A stretch of 64,000 nucleotides of DNA from Pseudomonas putida. GTDB taxonomy: Bacteria; Pseudomonadota; Gammaproteobacteria; Pseudomonadales; Pseudomonadaceae. Positions 1 to 12,353 of this stretch are shown one piece after another. The position numbers and the translations under genes are program-made. Position 1 is the first letter of the stretch; each line of letters starts with the position of its first letter. The stretch is from the NCBI RefSeq assembly GCF_001636055.1, contig NZ_CP011789.1, positions 3,472,001 to 3,536,000 of the forward strand, read 5' to 3'. A model generated the notes under the pieces. That model was not told the DNA's origin. It ran no database searches and was given only the letters and a program-made list of their open reading frames with translations.

Positions 1-149
1 AGGTAGCTGCTGCGCCCGCCCGTCACCGCACCCACGGAAAAACCTTCATGCGAATGCGGGCCATAGCAGACCTGGCGACCATCTCCCACCCGCCGCGCCT
101 CGACGAAGGGCAGCGCTGGATCGCGCCAGAACCGCGACACTTCGATCAT
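1..149 (-). CDS. AraC-family transcriptional regulator, N-terminal fragment cut by the window edge
   Basis: Reading leftward from an ATG at 149-147, 49 codons are open to the window edge. The peptide begins MIEVSRFWRDPALPFVEARR and continues with a PHSHEGFSVGAVTGGRSSYL-type stretch, which is the start of the cupin-like ligand-binding domain of AraC-family regulators. The C-terminal HTH lies outside the window. A purine-rich stretch (AGGCAGGGA) precedes the ATG at usable spacing. It starts 10 bases after the stop of the XRE-cupin gene on the same strand, so the two are probably co-transcribed. The ligand and targets cannot be seen. Confidence 0.7.
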   Translation of the reverse strand, partial: MIEVSRFWRDPALPFVEARRVGDGRQVCYGPHSHEGFSVGAVTGGRSSY

Positions 150-159
150 CGTCCCTGCC

Positions 160-753
160 TCATGCCTCACCGCCTTGTACCACGACCAGCAACTGCGCCT
201 GGCACTCACCGACCGAGCGCAGCCGATGCGGTGTCTGCGCGTTGAAATGCAGGGCATCGCCCTGCTCCAGCAAGACCCGCTCAGACATGAAATCGACCTC
301 GACCTGGCCCGCATGGACGAACAGAAACTCCTCGCCCTGGTGCTCCTTGAACGTGGGATCACTGAAATCTCGGGGTGGCTGAACAAGAAAGGGTAACAGG
401 CTGCGCTGCCCGATCTGTGACGTCAGCACCGTATAACCCGGGCCTGCACCATCACCTACCAGGGCCTGGCGCTCACCGCTGCGCACCAGGCTGTAGCGCG
501 CCTGGAGAGTGTGATCTTCGGCAAACAATTCTTCGACATTGACGTTCAATGCCCTGGCCAGCTTCAACGCCGCCGCGATCGAAGGGGTGTTCAACCCACG
601 CTCGACCTTCGACAAGTAGCTCTTGGTCATGCCGGATTTCTCAGCCAGCACCTCCAGGGTAATGCCCAGTTTCTTTCTCAGCAGTTTCAAGCGGATAGAC
701 ATGCGGCGCGGTTTTCCCGTGTGAACGGCCTTGCTAATGACACTTTGTGTCAT
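160..753 (-). CDS. XRE-family regulator with C-terminal cupin sensor domain
   Basis: An N-terminal HTH_3 domain (roughly residues 20-75 of the 197-residue form, containing SGMTKSYLSKVERGLNTPS) is followed by a cupin domain at about residues 120-190 (GEEFLFVHAGQVEVDF, ending LHFNAQTPHRLRSV). This two-domain layout is typical of small-molecule-responsive repressors or activators of neighbouring catabolic genes. The start is ambiguous. The ATG at 753 lies inside a perfect inverted repeat and has no Shine-Dalgarno sequence, while an in-frame ATG at 702 (MSIRLKLLRKK) would give 180 residues but also has a weak SD. It is divergent from the aldolase/lyase pair, which it probably controls, and is followed by an AraC gene. 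Confidence 0.85.
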   Translation of the reverse strand: MTQSVISKAVHTGKPRRMSIRLKLLRKKLGITLEVLAEKSGMTKSYLSKVERGLNTPSIAAALKLARALNVNVEELFAEDHTLQARYSLVRSGERQALVGDGAGPGYTVLTSQIGQRSLLPFLVQPPRDFSDPTFKEHQGEEFLFVHAGQVEVDFMSERVLLEQGDALHFNAQTPHRLRSVGECQAQLLVVVQGGEA

Positions 754-774
754 GTAGATTGTTTTGTGTCATGT
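737..774. promoter_or_regulatory. Probable XRE operator: inverted repeat plus direct repeat
   Basis: ATGACAC-TTT-GTGTCAT (737-753) is a perfect inverted repeat with 7-base arms. Its right half belongs to a 12-base direct repeat TTTGTGTCATGT at 744-755 and 763-774, with a 19-base period. The cluster sits in the divergent region between the XRE-cupin gene and the aldolase gene at 854, so it is a natural autoregulatory and target operator. Binding is inferred. Confidence 0.6.
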
Positions 775-853
775 GATTGACCGCCCCTCTCCCGATCAAA
801 GCAGCGGGGCGGGCAAGCACTGGCATCATCAGCACGCCACAGAGGATATCCCC

Positions 854-1636
854 ATGGCCAACACCCTGACACTCGGCAAAGAGCAACTGGTGCACAAAGC
901 GCTGGCACAGATGCAAGGCTCACTCGCCGATAATACGTGGACTGTACGCGAAAAGCTGGCCCTGACCTGTCGAATTCTCTTCGACCATGGCCATGACTCG
1001 GGCCTGGCCGGGCAGATCAGCGCCCGCGGCCCGCAACCCGGCACGTTCTACACCCAGCAACTGGGCCTGGGCTTCGATGAGATCAGTGCCAGCAACCTGC
1101 TGCTGGTCAACGAAGACCTGGAGGTGCTCGAAGGCCAAGGCATGCCCAACCCCGCCAACCGCTTTCACAGCTGGGTGTACCGCGCCCGGCCAGATGTGAA
1201 CTGCATCATCCACACCCATCCCACCCACGTTGCCGCCCTGTCGATGCTGGAGGTGCCGCTGCAGGTCTCGCACATGGACCTGTGCCCGCTGTACGACGAT
1301 TGCGCGTTCCTCGGCGCCTGGCCTGGCGTACCGGTGGGCAACGAAGAAGGCGAGATCATCAGCCAGGCCCTGGGTGACAAGCGCGCCATCCTGCTTTCGC
1401 ACCACGGCCAGCTGTCCACGGGCACCAGTATCGAGCAGGCTTGCGTCTATGCCCAATTGATCGAACGCGCCGCGCGCCTTCAGTTGCTGGCGATGTCCGC
1501 CGGCAGCATCAAACCCATCGACCCGCAGCTTGGTCGTGAAGCCCACGACTGGATCGACCGCCCCAAGCGCCACGGCGCCTCGTTCAACTACTTCGCCCGG
1601 CAGAGCCTGCGCAAACACGCCAACTGCCTTGACTGA
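854..1636 (+). CDS. Class II aldolase/adducin-family protein
   Basis: The 260-residue protein has the class II aldolase fold. The zinc-site histidines are visible in IIHTHPTHVAALS and in the later LLSHHGQLSTG. Such enzymes (fuculose-phosphate aldolase, ribulose-phosphate epimerase-like and decarboxylase members) act on hydroxy-keto or sugar-acid substrates in the cytoplasm. I chose the ATG at 854 because AGAGGA lies 8-13 bases upstream and the family start MANTLTLG follows; an upstream ATG at 764 would overlap the operator. It is followed 33 bases later by a DHDPS-family lyase on the same strand, suggesting a short catabolic operon under the divergent XRE-cupin regulator. The substrate is unknown. 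Confidence 0.85.
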   Translation: MANTLTLGKEQLVHKALAQMQGSLADNTWTVREKLALTCRILFDHGHDSGLAGQISARGPQPGTFYTQQLGLGFDEISASNLLLVNEDLEVLEGQGMPNPANRFHSWVYRARPDVNCIIHTHPTHVAALSMLEVPLQVSHMDLCPLYDDCAFLGAWPGVPVGNEEGEIISQALGDKRAILLSHHGQLSTGTSIEQACVYAQLIERAARLQLLAMSAGSIKPIDPQLGREAHDWIDRPKRHGASFNYFARQSLRKHANCLD

Positions 1637-1669
1637 CCCCTGAATGCCTTGCTTGCGGAGCCACCCATC

Positions 1670-2560
1670 ATGACCACAGAATTCCACGGCATCATCGGCT
1701 ACACCATCACCCCGTTCAGCCAGGACGGCGAACAGCTCGACCTGCCTGCCCTGGGCCAGTCCATCGATCGCCTCATCGACAGCGGCGTACACGCAATCGC
1801 CCCACTGGGCAGCACCGGTGAAGGCGCCTACCTGAGCGACGGCGAATGGCATCAAGTCGCTCAATACAGCCTCGAACGCATTGCCAAGCGCGTGCCCAGC
1901 ATCGTCAGCGTCTCCGACCTGACCACCGCTGGCGCGATCCGCCGCGCCCGCTTCGCCCAGCAGCACGGTGCCGATGCGGTGATGGTGCTGCCGTCAGCCT
2001 ACTGGAAGCTCAGCCCAAGCGAGATCCTCGAGCACTACCGCAGCATCGGTACCGCCATCGACCTTCCGATCATGCTCTACAACAACCCCGCCACCAGCGG
2101 CACTGATATGTCGGTGGAACTGATCCTGCGCATTGTCCGCGAGGTGGACAACGTCACCATGGTCAAAGAGAGTACTGGCGACATCCAGCGCATGCACAGG
2201 CTGCAACTGCTCGGTGAAGGCCAGGTGCCGTTCTACAACGGCTGCAATCCGCTGGCGCTGGAGGCCTTCGTGGCGGGAGCAAAAGGCTGGTGCACTGCAG
2301 CGGCCAATCTCATTCCACAACTGAACCTGCAGCTGTACCAGGCGGTACTCGACGCCGACCTCAAGCAAGCACAGGCGTTGTTCTACCACCAATTGCCATT
2401 GCTGGACTTCATTCTCAAAGGCGGCTTGCCAGCGACCATCAAGGCCGGACTGGCCATGACCGGGCTGCCGGTGGGTGAACCACGTCGACCGGTGTTCGGG
2501 CTCGATGAGCAAGCTCGCGCCACCTTGGAGCGCCTGCTGCACGACCTGCGTGGCCATTGA
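1670..2560 (+). CDS. Dihydrodipicolinate synthase/N-acetylneuraminate lyase-family protein (DapA-like)
   Basis: A 296-residue TIM-barrel Schiff-base lyase or synthase. Visible family motifs are PLGSTGEGAYLSD (oxyanion and pyruvate-binding loop), the catalytic tyrosine in MLYNNP (Y137) and the Schiff-base lysine in VTMVKESTGD (K166). The ATG at 1670 follows a GCGGAG ribosome site. A TTG at 1649 would only add seven atypical residues. Its place beside a class II aldolase and an uptake system suggests a catabolic aldolase or dehydratase acting on a keto-acid intermediate rather than lysine biosynthesis. The true substrate cannot be read from sequence. Confidence 0.85.
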   Translation: MTTEFHGIIGYTITPFSQDGEQLDLPALGQSIDRLIDSGVHAIAPLGSTGEGAYLSDGEWHQVAQYSLERIAKRVPSIVSVSDLTTAGAIRRARFAQQHGADAVMVLPSAYWKLSPSEILEHYRSIGTAIDLPIMLYNNPATSGTDMSVELILRIVREVDNVTMVKESTGDIQRMHRLQLLGEGQVPFYNGCNPLALEAFVAGAKGWCTAAANLIPQLNLQLYQAVLDADLKQAQALFYHQLPLLDFILKGGLPATIKAGLAMTGLPVGEPRRPVFGLDEQARATLERLLHDLRGH

Positions 2561-2634
2561 AGGCCTGGAGATCACTGCACGCCATACGATTGGTGGGCGA
2601 GAACGGATAGGCTCTCACCAACCTCGGTCTTGCT

Positions 2635-3369
2635 TCACACCGTCGCCGTCATTCCGATGAAGTTCGCCAGCTCCGCCGTGCGCGGAGCGGCGAACAATGC
2701 ATTTGGCTCCCCCACCTCATGCACCTTGCCCTGATGCATGAACACTAGCTTGTCGCCCACCTCACGGGCAAAGCGCATCTCGTGGGTGACCATGATCAGG
2801 GTCATGCCTTCGCTGGCCAGTTGCCGCACCACACCCAGCACCTCGTTGACCAGCTCCGGATCCAGCGCCGAGGTGATCTCGTCGCACAGCAAGACCTTGG
2901 GCGACATCGCCAGCGCGCGGGCGATCGCCACCCGCTGCTGCTGCCCGCCCGAGAGGCGATCCGGGTAGGCGTTGAATTTCTCCGCCAGCCCCACCCTGGC
3001 CAGCATGCGCTCGGCCAACTCACGCGCCTGCGCCTTGCCGGTGTTCTTCACCACCTGCGGCGCCAGCATCACGTTCTCGCCCACGGTCAGGTGCGGGAAC
3101 AGATTGAACTGCTGGAACACCATCCCGACCTTCTGCCGCAAGGCGCGCAAGTCGGCACGGCTGGCGTCGAGGTATTCACCGTCCACCTCGATCACCCCAT
3201 CGCTGATCGACTCAAGGCCGTTCAGCGTGCGCAGGAAGGTACTCTTGCCCGAGCCACTGCGGCCGATGATCGCGACCACTTCGCCCTCTTCGATGCTCAG
3301 GTCGACGCCCTTGAGCACGTGATTGTCGCCGTAGTACTTGTGCAGCGCGGACACTCTAAGCAGGGGCAT
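2635..3369 (-). CDS. Amino-acid ABC transporter ATP-binding protein (GlnQ/HisP type)
   Basis: A 244-residue ABC ATPase with Walker A GRSGSGKST (residues 36-44), signature LSGGQQQR, Walker B VLLCDEITSALD and the H-loop MVTHEM. Length and sequence match the polar amino-acid uptake family. It powers import with the two permeases encoded just upstream; its start overlaps the end of the second permease gene by 14 bases, indicating translational coupling. It is the last gene of a four-gene leftward operon (binding protein, two permeases, ATPase) and converges on the DHDPS-family gene. Confidence 0.93.
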   Translation of the reverse strand: MPLLRVSALHKYYGDNHVLKGVDLSIEEGEVVAIIGRSGSGKSTFLRTLNGLESISDGVIEVDGEYLDASRADLRALRQKVGMVFQQFNLFPHLTVGENVMLAPQVVKNTGKAQARELAERMLARVGLAEKFNAYPDRLSGGQQQRVAIARALAMSPKVLLCDEITSALDPELVNEVLGVVRQLASEGMTLIMVTHEMRFAREVGDKLVFMHQGKVHEVGEPNALFAAPRTAELANFIGMTATV

Positions 3370-4003
3370 GCAGCCTCCTTTCCAGATAACGGGCGCTCAG
3401 CGAGAGCGGATAACAGAGGATGAAATAGCCCAGTGCGACCAGGCCATAGACCATGAAGGGTTCGAAGGTGGCGTTGGCGATCATGCCGCCGGTCTTGGTC
3501 AGTTCGGTGAATCCGATGATCGAGGTCACCGCCGTGCCCTTGACCACCTGCACCGAAAAGCCCACGGTCGGCGCGATGGCGATGCGCAGTGCCTGGGGCA
3601 GGATGACGTGGCGCAACTGCTCCATACGGCTGAGCGCCAGGCTGCCGGAGGCCTCCCACTGGCCACGTGGAATCGACTCCACGCAACCCCGCCAGATCTC
3701 GGCGAGAAACGCACTGGTGAACAAGGTCAGGGAGATCGCCGCCGCCATCCATGCCGAGACGTCGATGCCGAACAGCGCAATGCCAAAGAACACCATGAAC
3801 AACTGCATCAATAGCGGTGTGCCCTGAAACAGCTCGATGTAGCCACGGGCCAGGCGCCTTGGCAGTGCCCGCTCGGAAATGCGCCCGATCAGTACCAGCA
3901 ACCCGGCCAGGCCGCCACAGGCGAATGCCACCAGCGACAAGGCCAGTGTCCATTGAAGGCCCGTCAGCAGGTTGCGCAGGATGTCCCAGAAGGTGAAGTC
4001 CAT
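3356..4003 (-). CDS. Amino-acid ABC transporter permease (HisM/GlnP type), second subunit
   Basis: A 215-residue inner-membrane protein with about five hydrophobic helices and the EAA coupling loop (EASGSLALSRMEQLRHVILP) that contacts the ATPase. ATG at 4003 immediately follows the TGA of the preceding permease gene with no spacer, and its end overlaps the ATPase start. It pairs with the other permease to form the heterodimeric channel. Specificity is set by the binding protein. Confidence 0.92.
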   Translation of the reverse strand: MDFTFWDILRNLLTGLQWTLALSLVAFACGGLAGLLVLIGRISERALPRRLARGYIELFQGTPLLMQLFMVFFGIALFGIDVSAWMAAAISLTLFTSAFLAEIWRGCVESIPRGQWEASGSLALSRMEQLRHVILPQALRIAIAPTVGFSVQVVKGTAVTSIIGFTELTKTGGMIANATFEPFMVYGLVALGYFILCYPLSLSARYLERRLHAPA

Positions 4004-4669
4004 TCAGCGTTTCCCCATCAGCAGGCGCTGCCCGATCCAGCTCAGCAACTGGCGCACGAGGATGGCCATCAGCAGGTACAGGACGGTGGTCAGCAGGTAG
4101 GTCTCGAACGCACGGAAGTTGCGCGACTGGATGAAGTTGGCGGCGAACGACAGTTCCTCGGTGGCAATCTGCGAGCACACTGCGGAGCCGAGCATGACGA
4201 TCACGATCTGGCTGGTCAGCGCCGGCCAGACCTTGGCCAGCGCAGGCCGCAGGACCACGTGGCGGAACGCCTCGAACCGGCTCATGGCCAGGGCCGCTGC
4301 GGCTTCCAGTTGCCCCCGGGGAATCGCCTGGATACCGGCGCGAATGATCTCGGTGGAATAGGCCCCCAGGTTGATCACCATCGCCAGCACTGCCGCCTCC
4401 CATTCGCTCAGGCGCACGCCCAGCGCGGGCAGGCCGAAGAAGATGAAGAACAGCTGCACGATGAACGGCGTGTTGCGGATCAGTTCCACGTACAGGCCGA
4501 ACAGCAGGTCGAACGGGCGCAGGCGCCAGGCCCGCACACCGGCGCCGATCACGCCGATGGCAAGGCCGAGCACGGTGCCGATGGCGGTCAGCTGCAGGGT
4601 GAACAGGGCCCCCTTGAGCAGCAGGTCACCCTGGGCGAGCACGGGGGCGAAGTCGAATTGATAAGCCAT
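4004..4669 (-). CDS. Amino-acid ABC transporter permease, first subunit
   Basis: A 221-residue multi-helix permease with the EAA loop EAAAALAMSRFEAFRHVVLR. I place the start at the ATG at 4669 (MAYQFDFAPVL), which matches family N-termini; a longer frame from 4735 would run into the binding-protein gene. Its stop abuts the start of the second permease. It lies 22 bases downstream of the binding-protein gene in the same operon. Confidence 0.9.
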   Translation of the reverse strand: MAYQFDFAPVLAQGDLLLKGALFTLQLTAIGTVLGLAIGVIGAGVRAWRLRPFDLLFGLYVELIRNTPFIVQLFFIFFGLPALGVRLSEWEAAVLAMVINLGAYSTEIIRAGIQAIPRGQLEAAAALAMSRFEAFRHVVLRPALAKVWPALTSQIVIVMLGSAVCSQIATEELSFAANFIQSRNFRAFETYLLTTVLYLLMAILVRQLLSWIGQRLLMGKR

Positions 4670-4691
4670 GGCTAGAGGTGTCCGCAGCCGC

Positions 4692-5474
4692 TCAAAGATC
4701 GGCAGGGAGAGGTTGCTTGAGCCATTTCTCGGCATTGCGGTTCAGGCTACCGTCGGCCTTCGCTGCGGCCAGGCTGCTATTGACCTTCTCCAGCAGCGCC
4801 GCCTCGTTCTTGGCCACACCCACGTAAACCGGCGAGTCCTTCAGCTTGACCTTCACCACCGGCACCTTGGCCGGGTTCTTCTCGGCAATGGCCGACATCA
4901 CCACGCTGCCGCTGGCAATCAACTGGACCTGCCCGGAAAGGTAGGCGGCGATGGTCGAGTTGTTGTCTTCGAAGCGCTTGATCACCGCATCCTTGGGTGC
5001 CACGGCGGTCAGGGCCATGTCTTCGATCGAGCCGCGGGTGACGCTGATGGTCTTGCCGGCCACCGCGCCGATGTCATCGATCTTCGTCTCGGCCGGACCG
5101 AACACGGCCAGGTAGAACGGCGCGTAGGGCTGCGAGAAGTCGATCACTGCCTCACGCTCAGGGTTCTTGCCCAGGCTCGAGATCACCAGGTCGACCTTGC
5201 CCGTGGTCAGGAACGGGATGCGGTTGGTGCTGTTGACCGGGGTCAGGGCCAGCTTCACACCGAGCTTGTCGGCCAGCAGTTGCGCGGTATCGATATCCAG
5301 GCCACGGGGCTTCATGTCCGGGCCGACCGAACCGAACGGCGGGAAGTCCTGGGGCACGGCCACCTTGAGCACGCCACGGGCACTGATATCGGCCAGCGCG
5401 TCGGCCTGAGCCAACGGCAGGGCCAGGGAGGTGCCACAGAACAGGGTTGCCAGGAGCAGAGAGCGGAACGTCAT
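4692..5474 (-). CDS. Periplasmic substrate-binding protein of the amino-acid ABC transporter (SBP_bac_3 family)
   Basis: A 260-residue family 3 solute-binding protein. The ATG at 5474 begins a signal peptide (MTFRSLLLATLFCGTSLALP..., probable cleavage after AQA at residue 24). The mature part shows GVLKVAVPQDFPPFG, the substrate-clamp region SSLGKNPEREAVIDFSQPY and a C-terminal LNRNAEKWLKQP. It is first in the transporter operon and its promoter region is shared with a divergent FadR/GntR-type regulator and two copies of an operator-like motif. The ligand is probably an amino acid or a related organic acid; which one is not visible. Confidence 0.92.
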   Translation of the reverse strand: MTFRSLLLATLFCGTSLALPLAQADALADISARGVLKVAVPQDFPPFGSVGPDMKPRGLDIDTAQLLADKLGVKLALTPVNSTNRIPFLTTGKVDLVISSLGKNPEREAVIDFSQPYAPFYLAVFGPAETKIDDIGAVAGKTISVTRGSIEDMALTAVAPKDAVIKRFEDNNSTIAAYLSGQVQLIASGSVVMSAIAEKNPAKVPVVKVKLKDSPVYVGVAKNEAALLEKVNSSLAAAKADGSLNRNAEKWLKQPLPADL

Positions 5475-5588
5475 GGGTAGGCCTCGCAGGAACTCGGGTG
5501 ATGGGACTGACCTGGCCATTGCAGGGGGCATGCCAGTCTGCGCTCAACCCGTTGCGAAACGCTGCCAGGCCCGTGACTGCAAGGTCTT

Positions 5589-5602
5589 ACTGGTCTGAAC
5601 AG
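5589..5602. promoter_or_regulatory. Putative FadR/GntR-type operator, copy 1
   Basis: ACTGGTCTGAACAG, an imperfect dyad (CTG...CAG with a GGTC/GAAC core) resembling FadR-type sites, occurs exactly twice in the 277-base gap between the ABC transporter operon and the FCD regulator. This copy is nearer the transporter. Binding by the adjacent regulator is inferred. Confidence 0.55.
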
Positions 5603-5736
5603 TTGCAGCGCATGGTCATCCTCTGCACCGCAATGCGCCCCGCTTTCGTGCAGGGCCTTGAGGGGCTGCGCCAGGTTGGCGCAACGCTTGCCAGCACGGT
5701 CCGTTCACCGTAAAACGTCAGCGTCATAGCCCTCTG

Positions 5737-5750
5737 ACTGGTCTGAACAG
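5737..5750. promoter_or_regulatory. Putative FadR/GntR-type operator, copy 2, abutting the regulator's start codon
   Basis: Identical 14-mer ACTGGTCTGAACAG, ending one base before the ATG at 5752. The copies are 148 bases apart. A site here would block transcription or translation initiation of the regulator itself, giving autoregulation. Confidence 0.55.
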
Positions 5751-5751
5751 C

Positions 5752-6435
5752 ATGCTCGACACCCTCCCCCGCGCCGTCCCGGAACTGGCACTGCAGGCCA
5801 TCCGCAAGCTTATCGATGAAGGCGGTTACCAGCCGGGTGATGCCCTGCCCTCGCAACGCGACCTGGCCGAACGGCTTGGTGTCAGCCGCGCCTCACTGCG
5901 CGAGGCGCTGTCGTCGCTCAGTGCACTGGGGCTGGTGAGCGTGCAGCCGGGCAAAGGCGTCTTCGTGCAGAGCCCGACACCCAGCGGATTTTCCTGGCCC
6001 TATGCCGAACAGGTATCGGCGGCTGATACCTTCCAGCTGCGCTATGCGCTGGAGGGTTTCGCCGCCGGGCAGGCTGCGCTGGCCCTGACCGCCGATCACA
6101 TCGACAGGCTCCAGGCCAATGTCGAGGCCATGCGCCAGGAGCTGCGCAACGGGCGCTTCGAGCAGGCGGCGCGGCTCGATTTCGAGTTCCATCAGTTGCT
6201 GCTGCAGGCCTGCGGCAACCAGGCGATGCTGCAGGTGATCACCACCAGCCAGGAAATTTTCCTGGAGAGCCAGAAGCTGCCGTTCATTCGCCCTGAGCGG
6301 GCCATGGAGACCTGGCAGGAACATCGCAAGATCCTCAAGGCCCTCGAGCGCAGGTCGCAAGCCGGGGCGCAGCGAGCGATGCAGGAGCATATCCGCAATG
6401 CTGCCTCGCGTACCGGGGTGGTATTCGCCGTCTGA
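5752..6435 (+). CDS. FadR/GntR-family transcriptional regulator with FCD domain
   Basis: A 227-residue regulator with an N-terminal winged helix (ALPSQRDLAERLGVSRASLREALSSL, about residues 30-60) and a C-terminal all-helical FCD ligand domain (LRYALEGFAAGQAALALT ... DFEFHQLLLQACGN ... WQEHRKILKALERRSQAGAQRAMQEHI) holding the usual metal-site histidines. FCD regulators commonly sense organic or amino acids. No Shine-Dalgarno is visible before the ATG, where an operator-like motif lies instead, so the transcript may be leaderless or the start slightly different. It is divergent from the ABC transporter and upstream of an MHS permease. Confidence 0.88.
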   Translation: MLDTLPRAVPELALQAIRKLIDEGGYQPGDALPSQRDLAERLGVSRASLREALSSLSALGLVSVQPGKGVFVQSPTPSGFSWPYAEQVSAADTFQLRYALEGFAAGQAALALTADHIDRLQANVEAMRQELRNGRFEQAARLDFEFHQLLLQACGNQAMLQVITTSQEIFLESQKLPFIRPERAMETWQEHRKILKALERRSQAGAQRAMQEHIRNAASRTGVVFAV

Positions 6436-6604
6436 GCGAGGACTGCCGTGCGCGACGGATTACCGGTTGAAACAGATATCCCGGTGTCGCCCTCAAGGAT
6501 GCACCGACCCCCGCCCTCCGCTCTACTGGCCCTGACAATGAGACGACACGGCTCGACCGTGTCCACCCCCGCCAGGCTGCCTATGACAACCGGAGAGCAT
6601 TCGC

Positions 6605-7927
6605 ATGTCTGTATCCCATGAAGTATCCCCCGCCACCCTGCGTCGGGTGATTGCCGCCTCGGCCATCGGCAACTTCGTCGAGTGGTTCGATTTCGCGGTA
6701 TACGGTTTTCTCGCCACGCTGATCGCGAGCCAGTTCTTCGCCAGCCAGGACGCCAGTGTCGCCCTGCTCAAGACCTTTGCCGTCTTCGCCGTGGCCTTCG
6801 CCCTGCGTCCGCTGGGCGGCATCGTGTTCGGCGCACTGGGCGATCGCCTGGGACGCAAGCGCATCCTGTCGCTGACCATCCTGCTCATGGCGGGCTCCAC
6901 CACGCTCATCGGGCTGCTGCCGACCTACGCCAGCATCGGCATCGCCGCGCCCGTACTGCTGACCCTGGCGCGCTGCCTGCAAGGTTTTTCCGCCGGTGGC
7001 GAATACGCCGGGGCCTGCGCTTACCTGATGGAGCATGCGCCTCGGGAAAAACGTGCGTTCTACGGTAGTTTCGTGCCGGTCTCGACCTTCTCGGCATTCG
7101 CCTGCGCGGCGGTCATTGCCTATGCCCTTGAAGCCAGCCTGACGCCGGACGCCATGAACACCTGGGGCTGGCGCGTGCCCTTCCTGATCGCCGCGCCGTT
7201 GGGTCTGGTCGGGCTCTACCTGCGCTGGCGCATGGAGGAAACACCGGCCTTCCGCGAAGCCATCGCCGAGGGCCGCGAGCACGAACATTCGCCACTCAAG
7301 GAAACGCTGCGCCACCATGGCCGGGCGATCCGCAACCTGGGCGCGTTCATCTCACTGACGGCGTTGTCGTTCTACATGTTCACCACCTACTTCGCCACCT
7401 ACCTGCAACTGGTCGGCAACCTCAGCCGCGCCCAGTCGCTACTGGTCACCACCGTGGCGCTGCTGTTCGCAGCGGCTGGCTGCCCGCTGGCAGGTGCCTT
7501 TTCCGACTGGATCGGACGCCGCCGGACCATTGGCTTCACATGCCTCTGGGTGATGGTCTGCGTGTTCCCGGCTTACTGGCTGGCAAGCTCCGGCTCGATG
7601 GCGGGCGCGTTGCTGGGGGTTATCCTGCTGGCGGTAGGCGCTTTGTCGAGCGGGGTGGTCACCGCGGCCTTGCTGTCGGAGAGCTTCCCGACCCGCACCC
7701 GCTACACCGCCTCGGCCATCACCTACAACGTCGCCTATACACTTTTCGGCGGCACCGCGCCGCTGGTGGCGACCTGGCTTATCGGCCAGACCGGCAGCAG
7801 CCTGGCGCCGGCCTTCTACCTGGTGGTTATCGCCCTGGTGGCGCTGGTTGGCGGGCTGGCGCTGCCGGAGACTTCACGCATCTCCCTGCATGAGGAATCG
7901 CTGGGGAGCCAGCCAGCCTCGGTCTGA
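6605..7927 (+). CDS. MFS transporter of the metabolite:H+ symporter (MHS) family
   Basis: A 440-residue, 12-helix permease. The N-terminal GNFVEWFDFAVYGFLA and the loop LGDRLGRKRIL are diagnostic of the MHS group (citrate, alpha-ketoglutarate, shikimate and proline/betaine symporters), followed by GFSAGGEYAGACAYLMEHAP. ATG at 6605 is preceded by GGAGAG at good spacing. It imports a small carboxylate with protons across the inner membrane. Context (FCD regulator upstream, aldolase/lyase genes further left) suggests a sugar acid or dicarboxylate. It converges with czcA. Confidence 0.88.
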   Translation: MSVSHEVSPATLRRVIAASAIGNFVEWFDFAVYGFLATLIASQFFASQDASVALLKTFAVFAVAFALRPLGGIVFGALGDRLGRKRILSLTILLMAGSTTLIGLLPTYASIGIAAPVLLTLARCLQGFSAGGEYAGACAYLMEHAPREKRAFYGSFVPVSTFSAFACAAVIAYALEASLTPDAMNTWGWRVPFLIAAPLGLVGLYLRWRMEETPAFREAIAEGREHEHSPLKETLRHHGRAIRNLGAFISLTALSFYMFTTYFATYLQLVGNLSRAQSLLVTTVALLFAAAGCPLAGAFSDWIGRRRTIGFTCLWVMVCVFPAYWLASSGSMAGALLGVILLAVGALSSGVVTAALLSESFPTRTRYTASAITYNVAYTLFGGTAPLVATWLIGQTGSSLAPAFYLVVIALVALVGGLALPETSRISLHEESLGSQPASV

Positions 7928-7954
7928 CATCACCGGAGCCGGCGGGTAGCTCTC

Positions 7955-12306
<4,352 letters not shown>

Positions 12307-12353
12307 GGGGGCTCCTGCTGCAAATAAAGAAGGTAGAACGCTTGATCCGCGCC

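Noticed and set aside
920..1966. 348-codon frame antisense to the class II aldolase and DHDPS-family genes
   Set aside because: Overlaps two clear family genes and has no recognisable domain.
2591..2621. Hairpin-like TTGGTG...CACCAA in the gap between the DHDPS-family gene and the ABC ATPase gene
   Set aside because: Only about 6-7 pairs with mismatches and no U-tract; possible but unsupported.
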